Assembly: GCA_016710165.1 (NCBI GenBank)
Contig: JADJLJ010000002.1
Coordinates: 518,501 to 582,500, forward strand
Source of the DNA: Chitinophagaceae bacterium
Lineage (GTDB): Bacteria; Bacteroidota; Bacteroidia; Chitinophagales; Chitinophagaceae
Direction: 5' to 3'
Length of the DNA stretch: 64,000 nucleotides
The notes under the pieces are model-generated. The model did not search any database. It had not been told where the DNA came from and saw nothing but the letters and a program-made list of their open reading frames with translations. Numbering within the stretch: position 1 is the stretch's first letter; every line of letters starts with the position of its first letter. Both the position numbers and the translations under genes were made by a program. Positions 54,332 to 62,399 of the stretch are shown here, in pieces.

Positions 54332-54375
54332 GATATTAAAAGCCTCCCGGTAATTACCGGGAGGCTTTTAATATC
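54332..54375 (+). terminator. 44-bp perfect palindrome, terminator
   Basis: Arms of 22 bases, GATATTAAAAGCCTCCCGGTAA and its exact inverse complement, with no loop. The central hairpin AAAAGCCTCCCGG pairs with CCGGGAGGCTTTT, followed by AATATC, so it is a plausible bidirectional terminator 45 bases past the lipoprotein stop. Confidence 0.75.
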
Positions 54376-54383
54376 TGGCGTCT

Positions 54384-54436
54384 CTCGTCCCTGTCGCTGG
54401 CAGGGATGCCCTGGTTAATTGTTTCAAAACAATTAA
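54384..54436. repeat. CTCGTCCCTGTC repeat and AATTGTTT hairpin
   Basis: The CTCGTCCCTGTC...CAGGGATGC hairpin at 54384-54409 is a second copy of the element at 50742-50767. TTAATTGTTT-CA-AAACAATTAA at 54415-54436 is a perfect 10-bp stem. Confidence 0.65.
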
Positions 54437-54460
54437 AGTAAGGATGAAAAAATATACCAC

Positions 54461-54550
54461 TTAGCGGCCGCCGGATTGAAGTGAAAAGCATAACGCAGTG
54501 AAGCTTGTAACGGATAGCTCCCGGAATGATCGGGACAGGCGGGACAAAAG
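54461..54550 (+). ncRNA. Candidate structured noncoding element
   Basis: A block containing GCGGCCGCCGGATTGAAGTG, a GAAAAGCATAACGCAGTGAAG stretch, TGTAACGGATAGC and a TCCCG-CGGGA hairpin (54519-54535), then AGGCGGGAC. A very similar block follows genes and precedes or follows tRNAs in other Bacteroidota genomes as I recall (Flavo-1-like). No ORF spans it. It could be an RNA or a repeated element. The strand is a guess. Confidence 0.4.
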
Positions 54551-54587
54551 CAAAATAGAATTACAATCGGTGACTACCCCCAGTAAA

Positions 54588-54615
54588 AAAGCCTTTCAGA
54601 ATTCTAAAAGGCTTT
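54588..54615 (-). terminator. Terminator of tRNA-Glu
   Basis: On the minus strand AAAGCCTTT pairs with AAAGGCTTT, with an AGAATTCTG loop region, followed by a TTTTTT run. It lies 40 bases downstream of the tRNA gene. Confidence 0.7.
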
Positions 54616-54652
54616 CCTAATGACCAATGACTAGTGACTAATGACTAGTCCC
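54616..54652. repeat. AATGACTAATGACTAG word array
   Basis: Permuted words TAATGACCAATGACTAG, TGACTAATGACTAG, in direct repetition just 3 bases from the tRNA 3' end. The same AATGACCAATG words occur at 53341-53355. Confidence 0.7.
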
Positions 54653-54654
54653 TG

Positions 54655-54726
54655 TACCACGTACGGGATTCGAACCCGTGATTCCTCCGTGAAAGGGAGG
54701 CGTCTTAACCCCTTGACCAACGCGGC
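54655..54726 (-). tRNA. tRNA-Glu (anticodon TTC)
   Basis: Minus-strand cloverleaf: acceptor GCCGCGT pairs with ACGTGGT, with two G-U pairs, then a discriminator A. D arm GGTCAAGGGGTTAAGAC is typical of tRNA-Glu, the anticodon loop is CTTTCAC with TTC, and the T arm CGGGTTCGAATCCCG is standard. CCA is not encoded. Length is 72. Confidence 0.93.
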
Positions 54727-54910
54727 GTTTTATTAAAGGACGGCAAAGATAACATCTAACCCTTTTTCAACCAAATATTTTAAGCCAACTGTATCAGTTT
54801 GTATTTTTGAGGCTATATCAGATGAAAACCTTTGACTGTATTGGGTTTTCGCTACTTATTCACAGCCTGGTGTGGCCAAAAATAATCCGCCAAATATCTT
54901 TCACATCCTG

Positions 54911-54918
54911 TAATTTTG
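54911..54918 (+). promoter_or_regulatory. Candidate -7 box upstream of gapA
   Basis: TAATTTTG matches TAnnTTTG, 30 bases before the gapA ATG, a plausible transcription start region. No matching -33 TTTG is evident. Confidence 0.35.
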
Positions 54919-54947
54919 CCTCTCAATTTTAAATTCAAATTAAAGCT

Positions 54948-55958
54948 ATGAGTACAGTAAAAGTTGCAATCAACGGTTTTGGTCGCATCGGCCGCCTGGT
55001 ATTCCGCCAGATCTATAACATGGATGGTATTGATGTGGTTGCCATCAATGATCTTACAAGCCCTGCAGTGCTTGCACATTTATTAAAGTATGACAGCGCA
55101 CAGGGCCGCTTTGGTCAGAATGTGACCTCTACCGAAAATGCAATTGTGGTAAATGGCCACGAAGTGAAAGTGTATGCCCAGAAAGACCCGGCACAGATCC
55201 CCTGGGGTGCTCATGACGTGGACGTGGTGATCGAAAGCACCGGTTTCTTTACCGATAAGGCAAAAGCCGAAGCGCATCTTACCGCAGGTGCAAAAAGAGT
55301 GGTAATTTCTGCTCCCGCTACCGGCGACCTGAAGACAGTTGTGTTTAACGTAAACCATGCTATATTGGATGGCAGCGAGACCATCATCAGCTGCGCAAGC
55401 TGTACCACCAACTGCCTGGCGCCCATGGCAAAAGTGCTGGAAGAAAAATACGGCATCATCACCGGCTTAATGAGCACCATTCATGCGTATACCAACGACC
55501 AGAATACGCTGGATGCACCGCATCCGAAAGGAGACCTGCGCAGGGCAAGGGCTGCTGCGGCTAATATTGTTCCCAACAGTACCGGCGCTGCAAAAGCGAT
55601 TGGACTGGTGATACCAAGCCTGAAAGGCAAACTGGATGGCGGCGCCCAGCGGGTACCAACCATTACCGGCAGTGTTACGGAGCTTTATTCTATATTGGGT
55701 AAAGATGTGACAGTAGAGGAAGTGAATGCCGCCATGAAAGCCGCCAGCAACGAAAGCTTTGGTTATACCGAAGACGAAATTGTGAGCAGCGATGTGATCG
55801 GCATCAGTTTCGGAAGTTTGTTTGATGCTACCCAGACAAGGGTGATCAAAACCGGCGACAAGCAACTGGTGAAGACCGTAAGCTGGTACGACAACGAGAT
55901 GAGCTATGTATCGCAACTGGTGCGTACGGTGCATCATTTCGCCAAACTGATCAAGTAA
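54948..55958 (+). CDS. gapA: Glyceraldehyde-3-phosphate dehydrogenase
   Basis: Oxidises and phosphorylates GAP to 1,3-bisphosphoglycerate with NAD. The 336-aa chain starts with NGFGRIGR (NAD loop) and has catalytic Cys152 in SCASCTTNC. The His partner lies in [10 protein letters not shown], and the family-conserved SWYDNEMSY follows near the end. pgk follows 100 bases later across a repeat-filled spacer, so the two are an operon. Confidence 0.97.
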   Translation: MSTVKVAINGFGRIGRLVFRQIYNMDGIDVVAINDLTSPAVLAHLLKYDSAQGRFGQNVTSTENAIVVNGHEVKVYAQKDPAQIPWGAHDVDVVIESTGFFTDKAKAEAHLTAGAKRVVISAPATGDLKTVVFNVNHAILDGSETIISCASCTTNCLAPMAKVLEEKYGIITGLMSTIHAYTNDQNTLDAPHPKGDLRRARAAAANIVPNSTGAAKAIGLVIPSLKGKLDGGAQRVPTITGSVTELYSILGKDVTVEEVNAAMKAASNESFGYTEDEIVSSDVIGISFGSLFDATQTRVIKTGDKQLVKTVSWYDNEMSYVSQLVRTVHHFAKLIK

Positions 55959-55980
55959 TTTTTTAAGTATATATTTATAA

Positions 55981-56042
55981 CCGCAGAGGCGCTGAGACGC
56001 AGAGGAAATTATTCTTAGCGACTTGGCGCCTTTGCGGTTAAT
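55981..56042. repeat. CGCAGAGGCGC inverted words
   Basis: ACCGCAGAGGCGCTGAGACG at the left and GGCGCCTTTGCGGTTAATTT at the right form an inverted pair of the TTTGCGG/CTCTGCG family, like 8266-8345. It lies between gapA and pgk. Confidence 0.65.
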
Positions 56043-56058
56043 TTATTAAATAGCAACT

Positions 56059-57291
56059 ATGTCAAAATTCAGCAACTTCAATTTCTCAGGCCATAAAGCA
56101 TTAATTCGTGTTGACTTCAATGTACCACTGGATGCGTCCCACAACATCACCGACGATACCCGGATGCGGGCAACGATCCCGACCATTAAGAAAATACTGG
56201 GCGATGGGGGCAGTGTTATTTTAATGAGCCACCTCGGCAGGCCAAAAGAGGGCCCCACTGAAAAATACTCTTTAAAGCACCTGGTAAAACATTTGTACGG
56301 ATTGCTTAACTCCCCGCCAGCCGGCGGGGAAGGGGGCGGAGACGGCAGCACCCGGGTCTTCTTTGCCGATAATTGTATTGGCGAGCAGGCGGCACTCACG
56401 GCATCCATGCTTAAACCGGGTGAAGTGCTGTTGCTGGAAAACCTTCGCTTTTATAAAGAAGAAGAAAAAGGCGATGAGGCATTTGCAGAAAAATTAAGCA
56501 AGCTGGGCGATGTGTATGTGAATGATGCGTTTGGTACTGCTCACCGGGCACATGCTTCTACGGCCGTTATTGCAAAATTCTTCCCGGCAGAAAAAAGAAT
56601 GTTTGGTTTGCTGATGGAAGGAGAAGTGGTAAGTGCGGAAAAGGTATTGCATGGTTCGGAGAAACCTTTTACGGCAATCATCGGAGGGGCGAAGGTTTCA
56701 GATAAGATTCTCATCATTGAAAATCTTTTGCAGCGGGCTACGGATATCATCATCGGCGGCGGTATGGCGTACAGCTTTTTAAAAGCAAGGGGTGGTAAGA
56801 TAGGTTCTTCTCTTTGTGAAGACGACCGCCTGCAGACCGCCCTGGATATCCTGGAGCAAGCGAAGCAAAAGAATGTAAGCATTCATTTACCCGAGGACTC
56901 TGTGATCGCCGATAAGTTTGCTGCCGATGCAAATACCGATGTTCGCCCCAGCGATGCCATTCCCGATGGCTGGATGGGCCTGGACATTGGTCCCAAGGCA
57001 ACCGGCATCTTCAATGAAGTGATCGGTAAATCAAGAACGATCTTGTGGAATGGCCCGATGGGGGTTTTTGAAATGGAAAAATTCCAGGCAGGAACCAAAG
57101 CCATTGCGGAGTCAGTGGCAGCATCTACTGCAAACGGCGCTTTCAGCCTGGTGGGCGGCGGCGACAGTGTGGCGGCGGTGAATAAATTCAACCTGGCAGA
57201 TAAAGTAAGCTATGTAAGTACGGGCGGGGGCGCCATGCTGGAGTATTTCGAGGGAAAAACGCTTCCCGGAATAAAGGCTATTAGTGGTTAG
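56059..57291 (+). CDS. pgk: Phosphoglycerate kinase
   Basis: Transfers phosphate from 1,3-bisphosphoglycerate to ADP. The 410-aa protein has RVDFNVPLD at 17-25, SHLGRP at 57-62, [12 protein letters not shown] and, in the C-terminal lobe, the ATP-site GGGDSVAAV. Residues about 83-96 are extra compared with the family, which passes straight from the helix after the SLKHLV stretch to the FADDCIG strand. The extra residues ([13 protein letters not shown]) are coded by a palindrome-bearing insert. It is the second gene of the gapA-pgk operon. Confidence 0.95.
   Translation: MSKFSNFNFSGHKALIRVDFNVPLDASHNITDDTRMRATIPTIKKILGDGGSVILMSHLGRPKEGPTEKYSLKHLVKHLYGLLNSPPAGGEGGGDGSTRVFFADNCIGEQAALTASMLKPGEVLLLENLRFYKEEEKGDEAFAEKLSKLGDVYVNDAFGTAHRAHASTAVIAKFFPAEKRMFGLLMEGEVVSAEKVLHGSEKPFTAIIGGAKVSDKILIIENLLQRATDIIIGGGMAYSFLKARGGKIGSSLCEDDRLQTALDILEQAKQKNVSIHLPEDSVIADKFAADANTDVRPSDAIPDGWMGLDIGPKATGIFNEVIGKSRTILWNGPMGVFEMEKFQAGTKAIAESVAASTANGAFSLVGGGDSVAAVNKFNLADKVSYVSTGGGAMLEYFEGKTLPGIKAISG
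56305..56346. repeat. In-frame palindromic insert within pgk
   Basis: TCCCCGCC-AGCC-GGCGGGGA at 56311-56330 is an 8-bp stem with a four-base loop, followed by AGGGGGCGGAGACGG. It codes for about 14 Pro/Gly-rich residues and keeps the frame. It is in the first lobe, away from the active-site loops. Confidence 0.75.
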
Positions 57292-57303
57292 TATACTGCT
57301 TAA

Positions 57304-57355
57304 AGCCCCTCTCTCCTGAGCGAAGCCGAAGGATGGAGAGGGGTTTGGGGTGAGG
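57304..57355. repeat. CCCCTCTCTCC...GGAGAGGGG inverted repeat
   Basis: Inverted pair CCCCTCTCTCC and GGAGAGGGG around GAGCGAAGCCGAAGG, then TTTGGGGTGAGG. It lies just past the pgk stop and can serve as its terminator. The motif is a common Bacteroidota palindromic repeat (recollection). Confidence 0.65.
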
Positions 57356-57461
57356 TAAAAGATTAACGGTTTTAAAAGGTTACTTTTACTGAAACGTCTG
57401 ATTAATACAGAGTATCTCAGGAAAATATTAATTTTAACTTCTAACACTAAAACAAAAAATT

Positions 57462-58049
57462 ATGAAACGCACCGGATTATTAGTCATACTGGGCATTGTT
57501 CTTATTCTCGGTTTCTGGGGTTGCAATGGTTACAATGGGTTGGTAACAGCCGACCAGGATGTGAAGAAAGTATGGAGTAACGTGGAAACAAACTACCAGC
57601 GCCGTACCGACCTGTACAGCAGCATCATCAAAACAGTAGAAGCATCGGCCAATTTTGAAAAATCAACGTTGCAGGCTGTGGTGGAAGCAAGGGCAAAAGC
57701 AACTTCCATTACCGTGGATATCAACGACCCGGCTTCCCTGGCAGCCTACCAGCAGGCACAGGCAAACCTGCAGGGTTCTTTCAGCAGGTTGATCGCTTCC
57801 TTTGAAGCATATCCCGACCTTAAAACAACCCAGGCCTTCCGCGACTTCCAGGCTCAGATCGAAGGAACCGAGAACCGCATCAATGTGGCCCGCCAGGATT
57901 ATAATAAGTCCATTGAAGGATACAACCTGAAGGTGAAGCGCTTCCCAAGAAGTATCCTGGCAGGTGTATTTGGGTTTAAGGAAAAACCTTTCTACAAAGC
58001 CGAAGCCGGCAGCGAAAAAAATCCTGAAATAAAATTCGACATAAAATAA
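57462..58049 (+). CDS. LemA-family protein
   Basis: A 195-aa LemA protein. The N-terminus is hydrophobic with a lipobox-like LGFWGC ending at Cys21, so a membrane or lipoprotein anchor is likely. The family helical bundle follows: VWSNVETNYQRRTDLYSSI, VVEARAKAT, ENRINVARQDYN, with FPRSILAGVFGFKEKPFY near the end. LemA proteins are commonly encoded with TPM-domain proteins, as here, but the function is unknown. Confidence 0.92.
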   Translation: MKRTGLLVILGIVLILGFWGCNGYNGLVTADQDVKKVWSNVETNYQRRTDLYSSIIKTVEASANFEKSTLQAVVEARAKATSITVDINDPASLAAYQQAQANLQGSFSRLIASFEAYPDLKTTQAFRDFQAQIEGTENRINVARQDYNKSIEGYNLKVKRFPRSILAGVFGFKEKPFYKAEAGSEKNPEIKFDIK

Positions 58050-58061
58050 ACGTTTGACCAG

Positions 58062-58083
58062 GCCCCTCTTTAAACCGAGGGGC
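58062..58083. repeat. GCCCCTC...GAGGGGC hairpin inside the LemA operon
   Basis: A 7-bp stem with an 8-base loop in the 58-base spacer between the lemA-type gene and the first TPM gene. It could attenuate downstream expression. Confidence 0.45.
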
Positions 58084-58107
58084 TTGATTTAAAAACAGAA
58101 TCCCGCC

Positions 58108-58563
58108 ATGTTCTCCTTATTTCAAAAGAAAGAGCACTTCTCCGCCGCTGATAAAGCCCGGATCGTGGAAGCCATCCGTATGGCCGAGAAAGAGACCAGC
58201 GGGGAAGTGAGGGTTTACGTGGAAAGCAAGAACCCCTTTGTGGATCCCATTGACCGGGCGGCCCAGATCTTTTATAAATTAAAGATGCAGGATACCGACC
58301 ACCGCAATGCCGTATTGCTGTATGTTGCCCTGAAGCATCATGAACTGGCACTCTTTGCCGATGAGGGCATTTACCAGAAGACAGGCGCCGGATACTGGAA
58401 CAATGCGGTGAAGAACATGATCGACAGGTTCTCAAAACACGATATTGCCGGCGGTATAGAACAATGTGTGAAGCAGATCGGGGAGACCCTGAAAGAGAAA
58501 TTCCCCTACATACCAACGGAAGATAAAAATGAACTGCCCGATGAGATCGTGTTTGGCAGTTAA
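58108..58563 (+). CDS. TPM-domain protein (short)
   Basis: A 151-aa TPM_phosphatase-fold protein. Visible features are the N-terminal helix AADKARIVEAIRMAEKETSGEVRVYVES, of which the ETSGEVRVYV strand is typical, then RNAVLLYVALKHHELALFADEGIY and a helical tail. It lacks the signal peptide and membrane helix that its longer neighbour has, so it is probably cytoplasmic. It is the middle gene of the lemA-TPM-TPM operon. Confidence 0.85.
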   Translation: MFSLFQKKEHFSAADKARIVEAIRMAEKETSGEVRVYVESKNPFVDPIDRAAQIFYKLKMQDTDHRNAVLLYVALKHHELALFADEGIYQKTGAGYWNNAVKNMIDRFSKHDIAGGIEQCVKQIGETLKEKFPYIPTEDKNELPDEIVFGS

Positions 58564-58584
58564 CTAAATCAATTTAAAAACATT

Positions 58585-58602
58585 CTCCGCCGGTTGGAGG
58601 AG
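58585..58602. repeat. CTCCGCC-type palindrome
   Basis: CTCCGCCGGTTGGAGGAG is an imperfect copy of the CTCCGCC...GGCGGAG element at 13428-13445, lying 9 bases before the ATG of the second TPM gene. Confidence 0.55.
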
Positions 58603-58610
58603 ACAGCTGC

Positions 58611-59393
58611 ATGAAGAAATTACTTTCCATATTTATTGCGCTGCTGGTTGCGGTTGTATCCTTTTCTCAAAAGAAAACCAGCCCGGATGAACTGCTGAAA
58701 TATAAGCCCACACAACTTGTAAATGATTTCACCAATACGCTCACTGCTGCCCAGCAACAGGCATTGGAAAGGAAACTGGTGGCTTTTGACGACAGTACCA
58801 CTACGCAAATTGCCGTTGTTATCATCGCTACCCTGGATGGGAATGATATTGCCGATTATAATGTAAAGCTCGGCCGGGCCTGGGGCGTAGGAGGGAAAGA
58901 ATTCAGTAACGGGGTTGTTTTACTCATCGCCAAAGACGACCGTAAGCTGAATATATCAACCGGGTATGGCGTGGAAGGTGCATTGCCGGATATAACCTGC
59001 AACCAGATCATTGAAGACATCATTGTACCCAATTTCAAGGGAGATGATTATTACCGGGGGATCGAGGAAGGAACAGATGCCATCATCAAGGCTGTGAAGG
59101 GGGAATATAAGGCCCCGGCTGAATACCATAAAAAAGGCAAGAGTTCGGTCCTGCGGATCGTTTTTATCATCATCATCATCATCCTTTTCCTTGCCATGAG
59201 CGGTGGCAGGGGCGGCGGCGGTTCATTCATGAGCCGGCGTGGTTTTACCGCCTGGACAATTGGCAATATACTTGGCAGCATGGGAAGAAGCGGCGGAGGA
59301 GGCTGGAGCGGCGGCGGCGGCGGAAGCTCCGGTGGCTTTGGTGGTTTTGGAGGGGGAAGTTTTGGTGGTGGTGGGGCAAGTGGAAGCTGGTAG
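58611..59393 (+). CDS. TPM-domain protein with Gly-rich C-terminus (YgcG-type)
   Basis: A 260-aa secreted or membrane-anchored protein. A signal peptide ends near SFSQ. The TPM domain at about 25-170 includes STTTQIAVVIIATLDG, NGVVLLIAKDDRKLNIS and GDDYYRGIEEG. A membrane helix follows at about 182-200 (RIVFIIIIIILFLAMSGG), then a tail of more than 60 residues with long Gly/Ser runs. The tail of such proteins is low-complexity and disordered. It is the last gene of the lemA-type operon. Confidence 0.88.
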   Translation: MKKLLSIFIALLVAVVSFSQKKTSPDELLKYKPTQLVNDFTNTLTAAQQQALERKLVAFDDSTTTQIAVVIIATLDGNDIADYNVKLGRAWGVGGKEFSNGVVLLIAKDDRKLNISTGYGVEGALPDITCNQIIEDIIVPNFKGDDYYRGIEEGTDAIIKAVKGEYKAPAEYHKKGKSSVLRIVFIIIIIILFLAMSGGRGGGGSFMSRRGFTAWTIGNILGSMGRSGGGGWSGGGGGSSGGFGGFGGGSFGGGGASGSW

Positions 59394-59416
59394 ATAAGGA
59401 TTCTTTAAATATTTTG

Positions 59417-59443
59417 AACCGTTCCGGGAGGAACGGTTTTTTT
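59417..59443 (+). terminator. Rho-independent terminator of the LemA/TPM operon
   Basis: AACCGTTCC-GGGA-GGAACGGTT, a 9-bp stem, followed by TTTTT. It lies 24 bases past the second TPM stop. Confidence 0.85.
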
Positions 59444-59512
59444 ACACAGTTTGTATCAGCGGCAGGTATTATTTGGAAATAATTTCCTGAGTCCATTGAA
59501 ACAATTTTTGTG

Positions 59513-59676
59513 TCTCAGCGGGGTTTTCACAGAATACACTTGAATACTAAGACTCTTGCGTGAAACCCCGATGGAATGTACTCATGGCTTTATTCAAAAC
59601 TAATCATGATCATTCCGGTCGGTGAAGACACCGACCAGGGCGATAGGAAATTCCGTTAGCGAAAACCCCGCTGAGA
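59513..59676. other. Long-range inverted repeat with inner hairpin, noncoding
   Basis: An exact 16-bp pair, TCTCAGCGGGGTTTTC at 59513-59528 and its complement at 59661-59676, encloses about 130 bases. Inside is a perfect 8-bp hairpin GGTCGGTG-AAGA-CACCGACC (59617-59636) and a further partial match GTGAAACCCCG. No ORF is credible. It may be a structured RNA or a MITE-like element. Confidence 0.5.
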
Positions 59677-59702
59677 AAGAGTTGCCCTGCTGGGGAAGAA
59701 GA

Positions 59703-59750
59703 ACCTTTGTGCGCTTCGTGATCTTTCTTCGTGTACTTCGTGGTAAAAAA
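59703..59750. repeat. CTTCGTG word array
   Basis: Words GTGCGCTTCGTGATC, TTTCTTCGTGTAC and TTCGTGGT in tandem. It is a short version of the arrays seen at other spacers. No gene is present from 59394 to 59843. Confidence 0.55.
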
Positions 59751-59800
59751 AAATATACGTTTCGTGCGCCATGAACCCGGGAGGTAGATGGTTAAAAAAA

Positions 59801-59820
59801 GCCCCGGTAAATTCCGGGGC
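59801..59820 (-). terminator. Terminator of the M1 aminopeptidase gene
   Basis: GCCCCGG-TAAATT-CCGGGGC on the minus strand followed by a run of seven T's (59794-59800). It is 24 bases past the stop. Confidence 0.85.
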
Positions 59821-59843
59821 CTTATCAGGTTCTTTCAGCAGGT

Positions 59844-62285
59844 TTATTTCATTCCGGCTGCAATATAATCTTCGATCTCTTTTCCCTTCGCTTTTCCTAA
59901 TTTGTTCAACCCCCCTTTAATGGTAGGGTCCACAAAACCCCTGAACTGCTCAGGTACCTTGTTGCGGAAACTGATGATCATGTCTATTCCCTTTTTCACA
60001 TTGGCAATGTTCTGTACTTTTTCAAGATAAGCGGCAAAGGTTGCGCTGCCTCCCACTTTTTCCTGGCTCAGCGGCATTTTATCATAACGGCCTGCCACCA
60101 GGTCAAAATCGGCTTCTGTTCCTTCGCTCATGATGATCTCATTCACCACATCGCCCAGGTCACCCTTGGCATCATTGCTGTATTTTTTTGCCAGTTCATA
60201 GGCTTTGGCTGGTTCCAGGTTCTGCAGGCCTTCCAGCGCTGCACCGGCAACAGAGTAACTGCTGTCGCTGATATTCTTTTCAAACAGCGCTTTGTATTTT
60301 GCATCTCCTTTTTTGGCCAGGAAAGAAATGGCCACTGCTTTTGTCTTCCTGTTTTTTTCGGTGTTGGCGATCTGTTCAATGGCTTCAATAACCTTTACAT
60401 CGTCTTTGAATTTGGAAGTGCCTAGTTTGTTGATGGTACTTCTGCGGAGCGGTGCATATTTGTCTTTCAACCCTTCTGCCAGTTCAGGCATTGCTTTTTT
60501 GCCAAAGAAGTCAAGCGCTTCTTTCCGGTCCAGGTAAAGCGGCGCATATTTCAGCTGGTGGATGAAATTCTCAGCGGTCTTGTTATCTGTTTTCTGCCAA
60601 AGCATCACTTTATCAGCATCCACATTTACCAGGTCGGGTTTTTGTGTGTAACTGAATGTGAACGTATCAACCTTGTTCTCTGCCCATACATTGTATCTTT
60701 TTTTGGCAGCGCCGTTATACAGATCAATGGCCAGGGGGAGGGTGAATACCTTGTCTGTTTTCTGGGTCTGCTCAATGATCACCATTACTTTTCCGGGCAC
60801 ATCGTAATTATAATCGACCTTCACAACGGGGTGACCACTGCCAAAATACCATTGATTCCAGAACCAGCTCAGGTCCTTTCCGGTCACTTCTTCAAATGCC
60901 AGGCGCATCTGGTGGGCTTCGCCGCTTTTGAATTTGTTGGTGGTCAGATAACTGTTCAGTGATCTGAAGTATGCATCATCTCCCACATAATTCCGCAGCA
61001 TGTGCTGCACCCGGCCGCCTTTCTGGTAACTCACCAGGTCAAATACATCTTCCTTGTTACTGTATTTAAAACGGACCAGGTCTTTTTTCGCTTCATTGGG
61101 GTTTGAAAAATACTGTGTCATGCCCTGGTAGTTCTCATCATCCCCGGCGTCTTTACCGTACTTATATTCCATCCACAGGGTCTGGCTGTAGTCCGCCATG
61201 GTCTCATTCACGGTGATGTTGCTCCAGCTTTCGGTGGTTACATAATCACCAAACCACTGGTGAAACAGTTCATGGGCAATGACGGTCTCCCATCCATTGC
61301 CGTCTGTTAACTGCCGTGCATTCTGGTATGCAGCTTCCTGGTGCAGGGTGCTGGTGGTGTTTTCCATAGCGCCGCTCACATAATCACGGCCTACGATCTG
61401 GTTGTATTTCTGCCAGGGATAATCCACGCCCAGTTTGTCAGAAAAGAATTTTATCATCTCGGGGGTAAGGCCAAACACGCCCCTTGCATACGGCGCCTGG
61501 TCCGCCTCAACATAATAGCTTACTTCCTTGCCTTTATAGCTGTCCTTGATTATTTTGTAATCACCCACGCCCATAAAGAAAAGATAGGGAGCATGCGGCA
61601 GGTCCATTTTCCAGTAGTCGGTCCGGGTACCATCGGCATTTTTTTTCTGGCTTATAAGCAATCCATTGCTGAGGGTAACATATTTTGCAGGAACGGTCAT
61701 GTACATTTCCTGGGTTGTTCTCTGGTTTGGCTTGTCAATGGTGGGGCACCAAACGCTGGTGGCTTCTGTTTCGCCCTGTGTCCAGATCTGGGTAGGCTTA
61801 TCTTTTTCTTCTCCTTTCGGGTTGATGAAATACAGGCCTTTTGCATCGCTGATGGCAGCGCTTCCTTTCACCTTTACTTCATTTGGCTTACTGGTGTATT
61901 CAATGTACACCGTGTAATTTTCTCCGCCTTTATAGGTTTTGTCAAGTTTAATTCTCAACTCCATGCCATCATAATCATATTTCAGGGGAGTTTTTGAAGT
62001 TCCCCGGATCATTGCCACTTCTTTGAAATCCATTCCTTTGGCATCCAGGGTCAATGAATCCGTAGGATAGAAGTGGGGCCTGGCGGTCAGCCATTCTTTT
62101 CCATACATCCAGGCTTTGTCGTAGTCAAAACGAACATCCAGTTTTGTATGTACAAGGTCATTGATCTTGGCGGGGGTGGCCCGGTAAACCTTTTTCCAGG
62201 ATGTGTCCGCCGGTGCATTACCCGGCTGGGCCATCAGTAAGAACGGGCCTGCGGTCAAAGCAAGTAAAAACAACATTTTTTTCAT
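59844..62285 (-). CDS. M1-family zinc aminopeptidase
   Basis: An exported metallo-aminopeptidase of 813 aa. The signal peptide ends near LMAQ. The exopeptidase motif SGAMENTTS and the zinc site HELFHQW followed by NETMADY (HExxH plus third Glu) are present near residues 305-360. A C-terminal region with HEAT-like repeats (ADKYKALFEKN to the end) is typical of this group. Outer-membrane or periplasmic peptide degradation is likely. It faces a divergent DUF4476 gene and ends in a clear terminator. Confidence 0.95.
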   Translation of the reverse strand: MKKMLFLLALTAGPFLLMAQPGNAPADTSWKKVYRATPAKINDLVHTKLDVRFDYDKAWMYGKEWLTARPHFYPTDSLTLDAKGMDFKEVAMIRGTSKTPLKYDYDGMELRIKLDKTYKGGENYTVYIEYTSKPNEVKVKGSAAISDAKGLYFINPKGEEKDKPTQIWTQGETEATSVWCPTIDKPNQRTTQEMYMTVPAKYVTLSNGLLISQKKNADGTRTDYWKMDLPHAPYLFFMGVGDYKIIKDSYKGKEVSYYVEADQAPYARGVFGLTPEMIKFFSDKLGVDYPWQKYNQIVGRDYVSGAMENTTSTLHQEAAYQNARQLTDGNGWETVIAHELFHQWFGDYVTTESWSNITVNETMADYSQTLWMEYKYGKDAGDDENYQGMTQYFSNPNEAKKDLVRFKYSNKEDVFDLVSYQKGGRVQHMLRNYVGDDAYFRSLNSYLTTNKFKSGEAHQMRLAFEEVTGKDLSWFWNQWYFGSGHPVVKVDYNYDVPGKVMVIIEQTQKTDKVFTLPLAIDLYNGAAKKRYNVWAENKVDTFTFSYTQKPDLVNVDADKVMLWQKTDNKTAENFIHQLKYAPLYLDRKEALDFFGKKAMPELAEGLKDKYAPLRRSTINKLGTSKFKDDVKVIEAIEQIANTEKNRKTKAVAISFLAKKGDAKYKALFEKNISDSSYSVAGAALEGLQNLEPAKAYELAKKYSNDAKGDLGDVVNEIIMSEGTEADFDLVAGRYDKMPLSQEKVGGSATFAAYLEKVQNIANVKKGIDMIISFRNKVPEQFRGFVDPTIKGGLNKLGKAKGKEIEDYIAAGMK

Positions 62286-62399
62286 ACTATAAATTTAGAT
62301 TGCAAAAATAAGTGACACGGGAATATGGTAAGTGGTTTTTATTTAAGTGGCAAAGGCATAATATTAATAAGTATTTTTGGCCGGTTAATCCAGGAAGAG

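Noticed and set aside
61341..61997. Long open frame antisense to the M1 aminopeptidase gene
   Set aside because: It overlaps a well-supported gene completely and has no recognisable domain.
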